Assembly: GCF_964340395.1 (NCBI RefSeq)
Contig: NC_135566.1
Span: forward strand, 9,994,001 to 10,058,000
Origin: Glandiceps talaboti
Lineage: Eukaryota; Hemichordata; Enteropneusta; Spengelidae
DNA: 64,000 bases
Direction: 5' to 3'
The notes beneath the pieces are model-generated. The model was given only the letters and a program-made list of their open reading frames with translations, did no database searches and had not been told where the DNA came from. The position numbers were made by a program, and so were the translations under genes. Positions 1-11,173 of this stretch are shown one piece after another (positions within the stretch are counted from its first letter, which is position 1; each line of letters opens with the position of its first letter).

Positions 1-3000
1 GTGACAAAGATGCGTCCATCTCAGATGCCTCCACTGGTTCTGCTTCCAAAAAGAGACAAAAGACCCCAAGTATCATATTGGGTCATTTGTCATTGCCTCT
101 AAAACATGGAGAATATGTAAACGTCAATGACACGGATAGGACACCTGTGAAGATGTCGAAGTCTGCAGGTGAGGAAAGCATCAGTTCTGATGTAGGTTCT
201 AATAAACCATCACCTGCTGGCAACCTGTTTAGTGGGAGTTCCGAGAAGAAGAAGAAGAAGAAGCCAGTCAAGGAGGATGTCCAGCAGGACAGAAAGGAAG
301 GAAGTGAGGAAGAAGATACTGACTGTGAAATCATCCTTAAGTCAATCTCATCATCTGATGTGGAATCCATGGTAGAAGAGGGAATCAAAGTATTGAGAGA
401 TGCGGTCTCCCCAAAGACTAGACATGAGGAAATCACAGTCAAAGAGAAGCAGGAAGAAAATACTGATGTAATGAAAACTGAAGGAGTAGAAAAAATGACA
501 GAAGCGAAGGCTCGGTCTGATACAGATGAAACAGAGATGTTAAAAGAAAAGGTTCCAAAATGTGTGGTATGTGAAAGCTCTCCCTTCAAGGGTACCAGAG
601 GGGCTGAGGCATCTATACAGCTGAAGATGAAAACAACACCATCAAGCAAGAAGACCAAAACACCTACAAAGTCGACACGTAAGACAACAGAATCAGACTC
701 TTTGGGCAGTGATGACATAGAAAGCAGTCCTAAAACCAGTAGGAAAAAATTGACTCCAACCAAGCTTGAGCTTAAAATATCACCAGTGAGAACAAGAGGT
801 CGCCAAAGCAGTGATAGTGACGACAGTGGCAAAGACGAGATTAGTGCTAATGGTGTTGAAGTGAATACTAGTATGGAAAATACTGAGGTGAGAAAGGAGA
901 AAAGTCCACTAAAGCCACATAAAAAACTATCTTCACCACACAGTCAGATGGATGAAGAAACAAGTGTTTTCAGTTCTGATGCTGTGCCGGATTCCGACAC
1001 TACAATCAAAATTCCAGCACCTGACCCAGCGGTTTCACAACACTATCCAATTGCACAAGATCAATATCCCTCTGCTATTCGTCGAAGTACACGAATCAAA
1101 GCACTTGATACAGGATCCAGTATTTCAGAAATGAGTGATATTCATACTGCTACAGGAACACCAACCAGGACCAGAAGTAGAAAATCTCTACCCAGTGAAA
1201 GCGTGCTGACACCAAGAAGAAGAAGTACAAGAATCAAGAAATCCCTGCCCTATGTACATGTATTAGTCAGTGACAGTGAAGAAGGATCAGCAAGCCAAGG
1301 GTAGGTCAAAGGTCAAAGGTCAAGCCATTACTTTCAAAGAGAATTTTTTTTCAGCTTTCTGTATTACGAGTATCATTTCATTTCTTTCCGGTTAAAATCG
1401 TTCGGAAAAACGATTTCAAAAACTGTAAATCCTGTGTCATTATATACTGCAACTCAATGAGATTAAGACAGAATAATGTGTAAGTGTATTTGAAATTCAA
1501 TAAAGACTGGATACTCATTAACATGATTTTGTAAATTTAACCCTACAGATCCACAAGCACTAGAGTTAAATCTGAGACCAGATCAGCTAAAAGAAGAGCC
1601 ACGATGGCTGAATCAGATGAGGCTTCGGATGACTCAAAACGTAAGCATTTATGCAAATCTTGACTGTCATATGAATGGAGTCATTCATGTTACATTTGAT
1701 TTTGCATATTGATTAGCATAAGGATTAACAATTAGTAGAATTTTCCAGAGGCTTCTTATGACACAAAACATGCAAATGTTTGATATATGTAAAGCTTAGA
1801 GTGTCAAATGAATGAAGTTATTTGCGTTACATTTGATTTTGCATATTGATTAGCTTCATTTGCATAAGAATTAACAATTAATAGTGTTTTCCAGAGGCTT
1901 CTGATGACACAACACATGAAAATGTTTGATATATATAAATCTTGGAGTGTCATGCAAATGTGGTCATTTGTGCCATATTGGATTTTGCATATTGATTAGC
2001 ATGATGGAGTATGTGAATGAGACTAATCAAAGAAATCTATCAAAGGCTATTAAATATGCAACTATTGTGTTTACCAGTTTCGTTTGTTCTCATTATAGGT
2101 TATTCCACCAGACTATCCAAGAAGTCACGCTCAGATGTGTAGTCTGCAGTAAATTGCGACAAATCGTTTGAGTTTCATCAAGTTAGTTACTAAACTGAAG
2201 AAACCCACCATCTATGTTGTTTAAGTATCTAAAAGAAATCTTTTAATTTTTTGTTAATCTTGTTTCCATGGTGATGTCAAAAATCCATTACCTTTTTTTG
2301 TTTTTCTACGTTAATGATGTTGAGTTGTAAGTGCAATATGTGTTAATAGTGCACACATAGATTTACAAGAAGTTGTACCAGATTCGTAACTAGACAATAC
2401 TGTTTCCCTGAGGAGTATATTTTGAAAACAAACCAGAGAGATTTGTGGTATCTATTAAAATGATTTTAACATCAAGTCACCACTGGTAGGCTGGTACAAA
2501 CAATTTCCTCTTAATGTTTTTGTCACAGTGGGTAGAGAATTTATAACGGGATAGTTCAGAATTACAATCTCGTCATTTCAACGTTACGTTTGTTAATTTC
2601 CGTGATTGTAGATTAGATAGGCATGCAGATATTTTTCCCAAGTTTCCCGTTGCGATGATGGTCTGCTTTCCATCTTCATGTTTAGTCATAGCCTTTCACA
2701 CCAACTATCCATAGTGAAGCACATATACTGCAGTGTATAAGTTTCAACGCGTACATTTTTCCCAAGTTTCTTGTGGAGATGCAGGTGTGTATTCCATTGT
2801 GTATGGAAGTGACCTATTTTTCACTTTGTGTTTGGTCAGTAATCACAACTACAGTGTGAAAACCACAGTCCACACCCTACACCCTACATGCATGAGTAAA
2901 GGTCTATGTACAAACTAATGTTTAGTCTGCCAAAACACTTGAACGTCTCAACCCTAATGTAAGAGGTCTGAGTGAGCAATGCATATTTGGTCTAATATTC

Positions 3001-4086
3001 TCATTTTTTGTACCTTGCCCTGTCCAAAAGTAATGTTCTCAAAAGTGCAAATTTGTATTAGCATTGATCAAGTGTAACAATTACAGTCCAATCGTCAGAC
3101 TTTGGTAAATACACAAAAGTAGTTTAATACATTTCTCTCACTTAAATTGCTAAAACTGTAACAACAGCTCAAATTGTGTTTGTGTATACAGTTCCAATGT
3201 TCGTCTTCAGCTGAGGACAGTATAGTATTAGCTAGTAGCAAGTCAACAGTTTTCATGAATATTTAAATGTAACCTTTGACCTATGCTTTGTTCATATCTC
3301 AAAATAAATGCCATCGAAAGTATTCCTACAACTCAAGACAAAATATGATTTATTTAGTAATTTTCTTCGTGATTGGCCAAGAGGTTTACATAATTAGCAT
3401 GTACTAATTCTAGCTGTTTGATTCCATAAGAAATTTACCTCTCTATTACAAAATACCTGTACTTGAATTGTAATGTCTGATGTCATTTTCCTGCTGATCA
3501 AAAATACAGAAAATACAAAGAAAGTGAACACAAAGAAATGTCTACATTTAATGGCTGTGATAATGCTGTTTCACTGCCTCTATCTGTTATCTGCCATATC
3601 CGTGGAAAGTTTTATAGATGAAATCCATACAAATGTTTATTGCACTACACATAGGAAAACATTCAAGAAATTTCCGGAAATGTCATATTTGATTCCTTCT
3701 TTATATACAATTTATGTAGGATGAAAGGACAACAGGTTATATAAAAAGTAAATTATTGAGGGGAAACACCTCAAGATTCTTAGAATTTGAAGTGGACTCC
3801 AATGGGATGTTCTTTCTAAAGTCTCAGTCCGTGCCAAAGATAGAGAAGTATGGTAAACTTTAAAATAGGTGAACTTTTTCTACAAAAATTAATACAGCGG
3901 TGATGTGACTACTGTTGTCCCACAGGTACAGGAAGGTTTTTGTGCCGTGGAATCTGCCAGACAGAGGACTTTGTAAGCCATTTTGATATAGCGCCCTCAT
4001 ACACCCAAATATGTAGTTCCTTTGTTTTTTTCACGTTACTACTAGTTGATATAAGCATAGTGTACTTTGAAACCAACAAATCATAA
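1..4086 (+). CDS. 3' part of an unrecognised gene for a charged, disordered, probably nuclear protein
   Basis: The reading frame is open from the left window edge (codons from base 3), so the 5' end lies outside. Proposed exons: <1-1300 (donor GTAGGT), 1549-1640 (acceptor CTACAG, donor GTAAGC) and a last exon from 3926 (acceptor CCCACAG) to the stop at 4084-4086; splice phases 2, 1 join without a frame break. The protein is low-complexity: acidic Ser/Glu tracts, a Lys run (KKKKKK near base 255), many SP/TP sites and three basic motifs of the type RRSTRIK near the C-terminus (bases 1078-1250, repeated as STRVKS in the second exon). No folded domain is visible. Such composition is common in chromatin and nucleolar proteins (for example the N-terminal half of DNTTIP2-like proteins), but no family is really recognised. 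The strongest evidence for coding is the 1.3-kb open frame and the phase match. Confidence 0.6.
1301..1504 (+). other. Possible alternative 3' end (read-through of the donor)
   Basis: If the GTAGGT donor after base 1300 is not used, the frame ends at the TAG at 1302-1304 and an AATAAA signal follows at 1499-1504, about 200 bases on. This would give a short isoform ending in the residues SASQG. Inferred from signals only. Confidence 0.35.
1303..1322 (+). promoter_or_regulatory. Triple AGGTCA direct repeat with 1-base spacing (DR1)
   Basis: AGGTCA occurs at 1303, 1310 and 1317, each copy separated by a single A, immediately inside the intron. DR1 spacing is the classical site of RXR/HNF4/COUP-type nuclear receptors. 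The sequence is exact; the function is inferred. Confidence 0.4.
1620..2010 (+). repeat. Tandem duplication of an exon end plus donor (about 3 units of 129-146 bp)
   Basis: The end of the exon at 1549-1640 (from AGGCTTC at 1620) and the following intron are repeated. AGGCTTC recurs at 1749 and 1895, each time directly after a TTTTCCAG acceptor-like motif, and each unit shares the block GATTTTGCATATTGATTAGC. The copied donors have decayed (GTAAGC has become ATGCAA or ATGAAA). Confidence 0.7.
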
Positions 4087-4110
4087 TGTTCAAATTTATT
4101 TCTTCACTGG

Positions 4111-4116
4111 AATAAA
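4111..4116 (+). terminator. Poly(A) signal AATAAA of the left-hand gene
   Basis: AATAAA lies 25 bases after the TAA at 4084-4086, which supports the exon starting at 3926 being terminal. An alternative donor GTAAGC at 3973 would make that exon internal. Confidence 0.5.
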
Positions 4117-4323
4117 GATGTTTAAGTTGTTGCAATGATTGAGTTGTGTGGGTGTGATTACTCTATTTTCACATGACATGATCTGTATTTGATGACAAGA
4201 TGCATGTTCAATGGGCACCATTTTGGTGACTAACACCATTGTAATAATTTAAGTACAGGAAAATAATTTTAGGGTATGAGATGGGAGTGAGTGCATTGCA
4301 TGAATGGACATCATTTCCACTAA

Positions 4324-4456
4324 GGCCTAATAAAAGAAAATTGTGTGGTTCCGGTTACGCTCAATTTTAGAATAGGTGGGTTAAAAAAAAGTTTAGGGTT
4401 GGCTGTGAAAAGCTAGGTGGGGTCAGGCAACCGGAACCAAACATTTTTTTTAGGCC
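4324..4456. mobile_element. Small inverted-repeat (MITE-like) element
   Basis: The left end GGCCTAATAAAA...GTGGTTCCGGTTAC is matched in reverse complement by the right end AACCGGAACC...TTTTAGGCC, giving imperfect arms of about 35 bp in a 133-bp element. No coding capacity. Confidence 0.5.
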
Positions 4457-4559
4457 AAAGCATGATGCTGAACAATTGTGAACAGGGATATCTTTGAAAG
4501 AACACTTAGTCTAACATTGGGATGTAAAACATTTATACTACATCACATTACAATTTTTA

Positions 4560-4970
4560 ACACAACACCACGCCTTCATTCTGCATCACACTTTAAATAC
4601 AACCATCACATTTCAGCAGTATGCAATACAGTAGCTGATAACAATTACACAGTCTCCAGGTTACATTGAATTTCGTTCTGCATCACACTTGAAAATGGAA
4701 CCATTACTGCATCACAACAGCACATGACAATCTCTAACAACACCACATTCATTCATTCTGCATCACAATTGAAATGCAATTACATTCCTGTAACACTACA
4801 TCAGAACAGCATTACAATCTCTAACAGAACACCTTACATTCATTCATTCATTCATTAAATCATCACATTCCTGTAACACTGCATCACAACAGCATATAAC
4901 AAATCTCTGACAGAACACCTCACATTCATTCTGCATCACACTTGAAATGCAAGCCAACCATCACATATCG
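4560..4970. repeat. Degenerate minisatellite rich in CATTCTGCATCACA
   Basis: Blocks such as CATTCTGCATCACA, CATTCCTGTAACACTGCATC and ATCTCTAACAGAACACC recur at irregular spacing of roughly 90-130 bp, mixed with short CATT runs. Confidence 0.6.
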
Positions 4971-6651
4971 ACACTGCATAGCAATCGTAGCTGAAATCCA
5001 ACTTCAAAATAAGACCTAATATCGCTGTCAGGATCATTTTATTTATATTCAATATGGAAAACTGCATGTTACATAAATTTCATGGTACATTGGGTAGGAA
5101 CTTGTTCATTCACTACTTGCTAGAGTGCGGTGTATGACAGCAGTGGTATGACCGAGTCCATCAGCTCAATTTGCATATATTTCTATATACCATAATATGG
5201 GCAGTAGGGAACATAGTAAAAATTCTTCGGGAAGTCAATTATATTTCACCTGCTTGCCACCCACTACACCAGAGACTTGTCACTGACTATCCAATCTAAC
5301 AATCCTACAAGCTCAATACATTTCTTGACATCTTTTACCTGGCTACTTCATTCAAATTGTTATGTTAACAACTGAATTCTACCTCCCTGTCGCAGTCCAA
5401 AATGTAAGTCACAAGTAGACACAACAATCAAATGTTATTTATAACGCTTAGTGGTAATCTAAAATTCAGAACTAATTTGGTGCTAAAAACGTGTTGAGCT
5501 TGTAGTTGGTATAGAAGTGTTAGATTTAGAAGCTAATGACCATTTCTAGTCTCTGGTCTTAAACCCTTAGCAAACATTGGCAAAGATTTATTGATAATGG
5601 AAGTTTCCCCAATTTCAAGATGTATGTACATCACTATCTGTTGATGTGAAGTTTTGAATCATGTTTTAGTTTCCAATGGTTAATCACTGTACGAATATCG
5701 GTGTCCTGGTAGATTGGGTCGTGTATAGTTTTAAATATTGAAAGATTAAGAAAATCAATGATGACTAGTTTCTGCAGGCTGTTTAAAAAATTTCATCAAG
5801 AACCTAGAAATTTATCTTGAATTGCACATTGTTGATATCGAAACACCAAACATTTTGTTACACTACAGGAGATGCTCCTGTCAGAAATTTAAAACCTTAC
5901 TTTCATGAAACAGACAAGGTGCTTATTTTGATATCTTTGAAATTGATTGTTCCTCTATTTCATATGACCTGTAAAGTTTATTGTATATGTATACTCTTAC
6001 AAATTCAACTGTCAACTTCAACTTGTGCTTTACAGCAGAATTTATTTCACGCGGTATGTTTTTGAGAAGTATGGTACGGTTGTGAAATTCTATCCAATCG
6101 TGAAAAATTACTGACTTTCATATATGTCTGAATAATTCACATATTCATTTAACCCTTCTCAACTTGAAAGCACAGCTTTCAGCCTTCTATCATTTTACTT
6201 ATGGTCTCCATATTGCAACTTGGCAGCCATCTTGGATTTATACCATAATTGCCATTTGGTGTCAGTGGTCACACTACAATGTTGTAAGATATTTGCTGGT
6301 CATACGCCATACGTATGCAGGTAACTAATAATCGCATCTCGTGCTCTCATTGGCTGAGATGACCATCCAAAAATACCATAATGGATTGTTGGAATATATA
6401 CATATTTCCATGGTAATTCAATATGGCGGAGCCAAGATAGCGATTACTATCGGTAGTGACCTCACATGAACTGATAGGTCACATGATTTCTCAGGGACCA
6501 GCAAATGTAACATATTTCAATAGTGTACCATTTGCAGTATTCACAGCTGCAGATTGAAATCGGACATAAAAACCAGAAAAGGTTGTTCTTTAATAAATAT
6601 CAAATGACAGTAAAAATTTATTAAGGAAATCTTGTGTATTGAGATTCCAAG

Positions 6652-6722
6652 AAATCCAAGATGGCCACAGAATCCAAGATGGTCGCAGAATCCAAGATGG
6701 CTACAGAATCCAAGATGGTCGC
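6652..6722. repeat. 18-bp tandem repeat (AGAATCCAAGATGGTCGC)
   Basis: About four units alternate GGTCGCAG, GGCTACAG and GGCCACAG. Each carries CCAAGATGG, close to the YY1-type core AAGATGG. The overlapping open frames on both strands are by-products of the repeat. Confidence 0.7.
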
Positions 6723-8547
6723 AATATTCTGAAATATCTGCATGGTACAGATGTTTTGATAATTTGATTGATTTCATTAACTTCAAATTGAGACAGTCAT
6801 TTCATATTTTTCTCAAATAACAAAAAAGTTCCTGATCCATCATTTCATAAAATTTCATGAAAAATTATTGCCTGAAATTATCTGAACGATACAGTTCCAA
6901 ACTGGTTTGTACAGTATGTACAGATTCTACTGTGTTCTTGTCCTGAAATTTTTGTAAAAATGTATATTGCAAGTATGAACATCTCAGACAGAAAAAAATT
7001 TACAGAAAGAAAATAACAGTAATTACCTTTTCTATTTCATTGTCATATTATTTTAATTAAATCCTTTTTTAAACATTTCTGAGGTACATTTGTTTGAAAA
7101 GAAAGACTATAAGATACGATTCTACAAAAATGGTTGCCACGACCTCTGTCGTATCTTTTCAACAAATTGTTGGTTATTTCTTGTTTTTTTTTAAAAGTTG
7201 TGGTGTTGCAGTTCCTGTTGAGGCTAACCTTGTAATTTTCTGTTACCTATGTTGCCAATATTCTGCTCTCTCTCGCACAAAATATCATCTAGTTCAAATT
7301 TGTCATGAATAAGATATCCCAAATGGTTTATCTACATGAGAAGCACTTTGGACTAGTTTCACAACACAGTGGACTTTGTCACCGAACTTTTGTTTGTCTA
7401 ATTATAAGTGACTATGAAATTCATATCTGGAAAGTACATGTGTGAGTTTATTTAATTCTTTTCCTAAACCGTAATACAATCAGCAACAGACAAGCACTGA
7501 CAAGTGGAACTTGTTACAAACAGGGAAAGTAAACAACTGAATTGGATTATTTAAATAACACTTGGCACAGCATGTTGGAAGTAAAGAGAGACAAGTATTA
7601 CATTCCATCATTTGATAAGAACAGTTGTATGGTCCTTTTTATTTAATAGCTCACATGCTCAAACAAATATGAAGTTCCCCTAGTGTTTCACGTATACATA
7701 ATGAGGCCATAAAACTGTTCTTATCAAACCATGAATTGCACTAAAAGTCTCTGCTGTTCCAACAAGTGTTACTAATCCAATTCATTCATTTACTTTTCCT
7801 GTCTTTAAAAAGTTCCTTTCGTCAATAATTTGATGTCAGCAGTTGTAAATTTTCAACTTTTTTCAACTAAAGTACAAACATTGGTACCACTAGAGGGCGA
7901 TATTACACAGTAGTGGAAATCAGATTTGAATTTCCTGTAAATGAAACAAACAATAAATGAGTTGGGGGATTGTACATTGTGGAATGGTGTCATGTATTGT
8001 AATCTAAGAAAGGAACAGTTTTCAAAGTAAGGACAATTTCTTATAAAGAATATATAATGTGTCCTTTCTCTAGAAAAAAGGAATGTTTTGTGACTGAAGT
8101 GTGGTATAATTTTCTCCCCTTTGCCTCATTATCATTTTGTTGATTGAGTTCATTTTTATTATCATTTCCTGTCATATATTTACCCCAACTTAAAATATCA
8201 AAGGAGATGCTATTCTATAAAATTTCAGTTTTCCAACCCTACTCTTAACTATGGAAATGAAAAGATACAAAAAAATGCGTAGTTGATTCAAAATCCATTT
8301 TTTTTCTTTTTCATTTCAAGATTTGTTAAATTTCATTTTTTTTCCAAAATAATTTGATTAATGTATGTTGTAAACAATAATGTGCTGCCATAGTGATTTG
8401 ATGATATTCACTATCCACTGTACTAAATAAATAACTCCAGTGATCAACACACAAATACAAGGGAATTACATTAGGGTTTGTTGGTAACTATCGTCTGCCA
8501 TTATGCCCAGACTTTCTATGGGAATCACAAATTTCACATGGATTCAT

Positions 8548-8553
8548 TTTATT
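8548..8553 (-). terminator. Candidate POR poly(A) signal
   Basis: AATAAA on the minus strand (TTTATT on plus), about 175 bases past the POR stop codon. No nearer canonical hexamer was seen. Confidence 0.45.
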
Positions 8554-8726
8554 GTAGAATATACTACATTGTTCCAATTATTTTTGTCTAGAACTGTACT
8601 GAAACTTAGTTTTAGTGATTTTTTTTGGAGAAAATGCCAGATGCCAGATTACAAGACGTTGGATTTTTTTCCCCTGTTTTTATGATTGGAGTAGTGATTA
8701 CAAAATACTTTGACAAGTAGAGTGTT

Positions 8727-11132
8727 CTAGCTCCAAACATCAGCAGCGTATCTTCCTTTTGAGTGCATTTTCTTGAAGTAATCTTCGGCTTGGTCCTTGG
8801 TCAATCCACCCTCTGTCATTAGAATATCTCTTAGGACTTCATTCACATCACGAGCCATATTACGAGCATCCCTACAGGAATGAATACAATCAAACAATTA
8901 TAAACTGATAAAAACATACAGCACAATATGGTTGTCAGTAAAACTTTTGTACAACATACTTGTCCATTTTCATGACCCCTGTGTGACCTAGGCTTTGTAT
9001 AGCTAGATGTCTTCTACACCATTATTGCTGTTACTACAGTGTGTTTACTGGTAACCACCCCCCCCCCCCAAAAAAAAAAGAAAAAGAAGAAAAAGAAATT
9101 GTTTCAATGTACAACAATTTATACAAAAGTTACCAGAATACACCTACACTGTCATGGAATAATCTAAATACCTTCAATCACTAACCTATGTGTGACCTTT
9201 GAACTTACATGTTGGTATGTTATCTTATGTCTAATATATTGGGTACAAAAACAACAGCAATATCTCACTAGTTTCTCATCTATGTGGGTTTTACACCTGG
9301 TCTTAAAGGCCAGTGTTGGATGTTAATTTGACATGAAAAATGATTGTCTCACAGAGCTATACAAATGTTGCTTGAGGACAAAAGAATAATACTCTGTAAA
9401 TCGTTATGGTTGTCCTCATCACACAGCACTAATGTGAAATTGCATCATATGTCTTTAACACTGTAAAATAGTAAACACCTCAACTTTCTCACAAATATAA
9501 AGATGTGCTCCCTTGTCTAGTAAGTTCTATACTGACAGACACCCTAACTTACCCACAAATATAAAGATGTGCTTCCTTGTCTAGTAAGTTCTATACTGAC
9601 TGACACCCTAACTTACCCACAAATATAAAGATGTGCTTCCTTGTCTAGTAAGTTCTATACTGACTGACACCCTAACTTACCCACAAATATAAAGATGTGC
9701 CCCCTTGTCTAGTAAGTTCTATACCGACTGACACCCTAACTTACCCACAAATATGAAGATGTGCTTCCTTGTCTAGTAAGTTCTATACTGGCGGACACCC
9801 TAACTTACCCACAAATATGAAGATGTGCTTCCTTGTCTAGTAAGTTCTATACCGACTGACACCCTAACTTACCCACAAATATAAAGATGTGCTTCCTTGT
9901 CTAGTAAGTTCTATACCGACTGACACCCTAACTTACCCACAAATATAAAGATGTGCTTCCTTGTCTAGTAAGTTCTATACTGACTGACACCCTAACTTAC
10001 CCACAAATATAAAGATGTGCCCCCTTGTCTAATAGATTCCATACTGACAGACACCCTAACTTACCCACAAATATAAAGATGTGCTCCCTTGTCTAGTAAG
10101 TTCTATACTGATGGACACCCTAACTTACCCACAGATATAAAGATGTGCCCCCTTGTCTAATAGATTCCATACTGAGGCTTTATTCTGCTTGAGTAAATGC
10201 TGTACATAAACTTTCTGTGCTGTGTCCCTTGAGAAGGCTACGTTGAGCTCTGTTAATGTGTTATTATTCTTGTATTCTGTTAACTCATCCTGGTAGATGA
10301 AGTCTTCTTTTTGATGACGACAACCAAAGTAAAGAACAGTTTCACCCATATCTCTTCCTACAAACCAAGAAAGATTGACTTTAATTATTAGAGAATCCAT
10401 TCTTAGTAATTTGGTGTGACCATACACACAGGATGATACAACTTAGGGGGAGTTTGCGATGCTCTTAATAGTATATAAACATGTATGGTAATCTGCTGGT
10501 GTGACATGAGGAGGGTAGGTAATATCCCAATCCAAAGGTACAAATGCGCACTTTGGGGCAGTAATATTCTTAGCAGTGTACATGTGTAGGGTTTCCTTGT
10601 CAGTTTTTGATGAATGAGAGCTTTTGAGCTTTCAGCAGCAAGAATGTAGAACAGTGGGTTGACAGTAGAAATAAAATACCTTCATATTAAATTTACAGAG
10701 TTATGATTAGAGATATGAATATGGATAGACTCCATGGCATAAACCTGGTTTGTATCATCTGTAATGAGTGGCGGACACAGTTCAACACACCGTGAGATTC
10801 CAAACATTGACTTACCTTGTTCCTTGGTATAATGTCTTTCCTGGATAAATCCCCTGAATGGTGCTACTCCTGTACCTGGTCCAATCATAATCACTGGAGT
10901 CGCTGGTTTGAAAGGCAATCGGAACTGAGACTTACGAACGTAAATAGGTACTGTGGGTTTCTGAGGTCCATTGGGGATTTTGGTCTTCAACCATTTAGTT
11001 GCAACACCATTGGCAGGTCGACCAGTTCTTGTCTTGTACTCAACGAGTACTGCTGTTATATGTATGCTGGTTGGATGGAGCTGAAAAAATTAACAGTAAA
11101 AACAACACTCAGTTATGGATTGTTTAGTAAGA

Positions 11133-11173
<41 letters not shown>

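Larger units (their letters stand above)
4137..8547. other. Intergenic region without a supported gene
   Basis: The open frames here are short and show no domain or splice context. The stretch contains an inverted-repeat element (4324-4456), a degenerate minisatellite (about 4560-4960) and an 18-bp tandem repeat (about 6652-6722). Otherwise I see nothing in it. Confidence 0.6.

Noticed and set aside
83-832. Minus-strand frame of 249 codons
   Set aside because: It is the mirror of the plus-strand coding exon; low-complexity Ser/Phe/Val content follows from the opposite strand.
9480-10180. CRISPR-like regular spacing
   Set aside because: Units are contiguous copies of an exon end without unique spacers, in a eukaryotic gene.
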